Positions 6,721-8,549 of a stretch of DNA of 8,549 bases are shown here, piece after piece. The position numbers and the translations under genes were made by a program. This DNA comes from CAZYJR01 sp964647905 (lineage in GTDB: Bacteria > Desulfobacterota > DSM-4660 > Desulfatiglandales > HGW-15). The notes under the pieces were generated by a model, which made no database searches, was not told the DNA's origin, and saw only the letters and a list, made by a program, of their open reading frames with translations. The DNA lies in NCBI GenBank assembly GCA_964647905.1, contig CAZYJR010000064.1, positions 1-8,549 on the forward strand, given 5' to 3'. Each line of letters starts with the position of its first letter. Position 1 is the first letter of the stretch.

Positions 6721-7644
6721 ATGGCTATACTCTGCGACGAAAACACGAGAATGCTCATCCAGGGCATCACCGGCCGCTTCGGTCAAGGTGTCGCCAGAAG
6801 GATGATGGAGGTGGGCTCCCACGTGGTGGCCGGGGTGACGCCCGGTCGCGGGGGCCAGAGCGTCTGGGGCGTTCCGGTCTTCAATACGGTCGCCGAGGCC
6901 CTGGACCTTGTGGGAGAGGTGGACGCCGCTGTCACCGTCGTCCCCGGTCCCCAGGCCAAGGGGGCGGTGATCGAGGCCTTTGACGCGGGCATTTCCACGG
7001 TGCTGATGCGGGTCGAGCGCGTGCCCCTGCACGACGCCCTCGAAATAATAGCCCATGCCAGGAAGCGCGGGATCCGGCTCCTGGGCCCGGGCTCAGCCGG
7101 GCTGGTGACTCCGGGGCGGGCCAGCCTGGGAGGGCTCGGCGGCTTTGTGGGGTCTTCGGACCTGCCGCAGGTGGCCTTCAAGCCCGGCAGGATCGGCGTG
7201 GTCTCACGGAGCGGAGGCCAGACCACTACGCTTTCCTGGGTGGTATGCCAGGCCGGCTTCGGAATCTCCACCGCTGTCCACCTCGGCTCCGAGCCGGTAC
7301 TCGGGCTTACCCTGGCCGAGATACTGCCGCTCTTCCAGGCGGATCAAGAAACGGACGGCGTGGTCTATTTCGGCGAGATCGGAACGGTAATGGAGGAGGA
7401 GGCCACGGATGTGATAAGGACCGGCGCTTACACCAAGCCACTCATAGCGTACATCGCCGGCAAGGGCATGCCCCAGGGGCTCAGGTTCTCCCATGCCAGC
7501 GCCATTGTGGAGGGCGGCAAGGGCTCTGCAGAGGGCAAGATCGAGGCCTTGAAGAGCGCAGGGGCCCACGTGGTCGACCGCCCGGACGACCTGGGCGGCA
7601 AGCTCAGAGAGATCTTCGGCGGACAGGCGCCCGGGGAGGTTTAG
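6721..7644 (+). CDS. SucD-like CoA ligase alpha subunit
   Basis: The 307-residue protein resembles the alpha subunit of ADP-forming succinyl-CoA synthetase, which binds CoA and carries the phosphorylated histidine. The N-terminal CoA-binding fold shows ILCDENTRMLIQGITGRFGQG, GVTPGRGGQSVWGVPVFNTV (38-57) and DAGISTVL. The ligase part has VVSRSGGQTTTL (160-171), the catalytic glutamate at 219 in YFGEIG, and the phosphohistidine at 258 in FSHASAIVEGGKGSAEGK. The complete His/Glu machinery suggests an active enzyme. The CoA-site segment GPNCPG of ordinary SucD reads GPGSAG (122-127), so the CoA or acyl site differs. GGAG at 6709-6712 is eight bases before the ATG. It lies with the SucC-like gene, separated by the small cysteine-rich gene. 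Together they probably form an acid:CoA ligase whose substrate, such as a hydroxy or unsaturated dicarboxylate, cannot be fixed from sequence. Confidence 0.9.
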   Translation: MAILCDENTRMLIQGITGRFGQGVARRMMEVGSHVVAGVTPGRGGQSVWGVPVFNTVAEALDLVGEVDAAVTVVPGPQAKGAVIEAFDAGISTVLMRVERVPLHDALEIIAHARKRGIRLLGPGSAGLVTPGRASLGGLGGFVGSSDLPQVAFKPGRIGVVSRSGGQTTTLSWVVCQAGFGISTAVHLGSEPVLGLTLAEILPLFQADQETDGVVYFGEIGTVMEEEATDVIRTGAYTKPLIAYIAGKGMPQGLRFSHASAIVEGGKGSAEGKIEALKSAGAHVVDRPDDLGGKLREIFGGQAPGEV

Positions 7645-7645
7645 T

Positions 7646-8549
7646 ATGCCAGAGATTCTACGTTCCATGCTCTATGTCCCGGCCAACAGCTGGCGTATGA
7701 TAAACAACGCCCTTTCAGAAGGAGCTGACGCGGTCATCCTGGACCTGGAGGACGCCTGCCCCATGGCCGAGAAGGAGACCGGCAGGATCTTCGCAAGGGA
7801 CGCCCTGCCCCTCCTGAAAGAGCACGGGGTCAAGGCCTGGGTCAGGATCAACTCGCTCGAGACCGGGCTCGCCGAGACCGACCTCTCATACATAGTAAGC
7901 CCGCACCTGGACGGGGTCATGCTGGCCAAGACCGAGTCGGCCGAGGACCTGAGAAGAATAGAAGAAGTGATCCGGGCCCTCGAGGCCGAAAAGGGCGTTG
8001 AGACCGGTAAGGCGGCCCTGGCCGCGCTCCTGGAAACCCCGGGGGCGGTCGAGGGGGTGCGGGAGATAGTCCGCGCCACTCCAAGGCTCGAGGCGGTCGC
8101 CTTCGGCGCGGGAGACTTCTCCCGTGAGATGGGGGCCGGGATGGGGGTGACCAAGCTGAGCCCGGAAGAGTACTTCCCCATGACCCTCTATGCCCGCTCG
8201 AGGATCGCCCTGGCAGCCAGGGCCGCGGGCGTCGCAGCCATTGATTCGCCCTACTTCGGGCTGGTGATCGACCTCAAGGGACTGGCCGGGGAATCGGAGC
8301 AGGTAAGGCTGCTGGGCTTCTCGGGCAAGCAGGCCACCCACCCCCGCCACGTGGGGCCCATAAACCAAGCATTCAGCCCCTCCGAGGAGGAGATCGACTT
8401 TGCAAGGCGTCTGGTCGAGGCCTTTGACAAGGCCCAGGCCAAGGGGCTGGGTGCTACCTCCATGGGCGGCAAGATGATCGACTACAGCTCCGCCAAGCGG
8501 GCGCGGGCCCTGCTTGAGACGGCAGAGGCCGTGAGGGCCAAGAACCAGG
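7646..8549 (+). CDS. CitE/HpcH-family acyl-CoA lyase (malyl- or citramalyl-CoA lyase-like), 3' end cut by the window
   Basis: The frame is open from the ATG to the window edge (301 codons, no stop), so the gene is nearly complete. The family cleaves 3-hydroxyacyl-CoA thioesters in a retro-Claisen reaction on a TIM barrel with Mg. Matching features are RSMLYVPANSWRM (6-18), DLEDACPMAEK (33-43), VRIN with Arg67, MLAKTES (92-98), Glu130 in LLETPGAV and Asp157 in FGAGDFS as probable Mg ligands, then AIDSPYF (198-204) and GFSGKQATHPRHV (224-236), a strong CitE signature. The C-terminal stretch MGGKMIDYSSAKRARALL is also typical. GGGGAGG (7633-7639) lies six bases before the ATG, which is one base after the SucD-like stop. 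Next to a CoA ligase, malyl-CoA or citramalyl-CoA lyase activity is more plausible than a citrate lyase beta subunit, because no citrate lyase alpha, gamma or accessory genes are seen. Confidence 0.9.
   Translation, partial: MPEILRSMLYVPANSWRMINNALSEGADAVILDLEDACPMAEKETGRIFARDALPLLKEHGVKAWVRINSLETGLAETDLSYIVSPHLDGVMLAKTESAEDLRRIEEVIRALEAEKGVETGKAALAALLETPGAVEGVREIVRATPRLEAVAFGAGDFSREMGAGMGVTKLSPEEYFPMTLYARSRIALAARAAGVAAIDSPYFGLVIDLKGLAGESEQVRLLGFSGKQATHPRHVGPINQAFSPSEEEIDFARRLVEAFDKAQAKGLGATSMGGKMIDYSSAKRARALLETAEAVRAKNQ

Overview
The window is GC-rich and tightly packed bacterial DNA. It carries eight genes, all on the plus strand, with almost no intergenic space after base 2915. It reads as one catabolic gene cluster. 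AGG (Arg) and ATA (Ile) codons are frequent, starts include TTG and GTG, and a small ferredoxin-like protein is present. Together these suggest an anaerobic or facultative GC-rich bacterium, possibly of the Desulfobacterota type. That placement is a weak inference; no rRNA or other marker gene is present.

Layout. A good sigma70-type promoter (8-36) precedes a 12-helix MFS transporter (75-1331). An 87-base AT-rich gap follows, with a perfect TTGACA -35 box and a 20-bp imperfect palindrome, the best candidate for an operator and second promoter. Next come a dihydropyrimidinase/hydantoinase-family amidohydrolase (1419-2870) and a GntR/HutC-type regulator with a UTRA effector domain (about 2915-3721). 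The regulator overlaps an MmgE/PrpD-family gene (3718-5115) by four bases. Then follow a SucC-like ATP-grasp CoA-ligase beta subunit (5136-6410), a 97-residue nine-cysteine protein (6412-6705), a SucD-like alpha subunit (6721-7644), and a CitE/HpcH-family (malyl-CoA lyase-like) lyase that runs off the right edge (7646-8549).

How the genes may work together (inference). The transporter imports a carboxylate or cyclic amide. The amidohydrolase opens a cyclic amide or imide bond. The PrpD-like enzyme hydrates, dehydrates or isomerises the resulting carboxylic acid. The SucC/SucD-like ligase makes its CoA thioester with ATP. The CitE-like lyase cleaves a 3-hydroxyacyl-CoA into acyl-CoA plus a 2-oxoacid. 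The GntR regulator would sense a pathway metabolite. CoA ligase plus CitE-type lyase resembles malate thiokinase plus malyl-CoA lyase, or citramalyl-CoA-type routes. The true substrate cannot be read from sequence.

The most unusual point is the small cysteine-rich ferredoxin-like gene placed exactly between the two CoA-ligase subunit genes. Succinyl-CoA synthetase chemistry has no known use for an iron-sulfur cluster.
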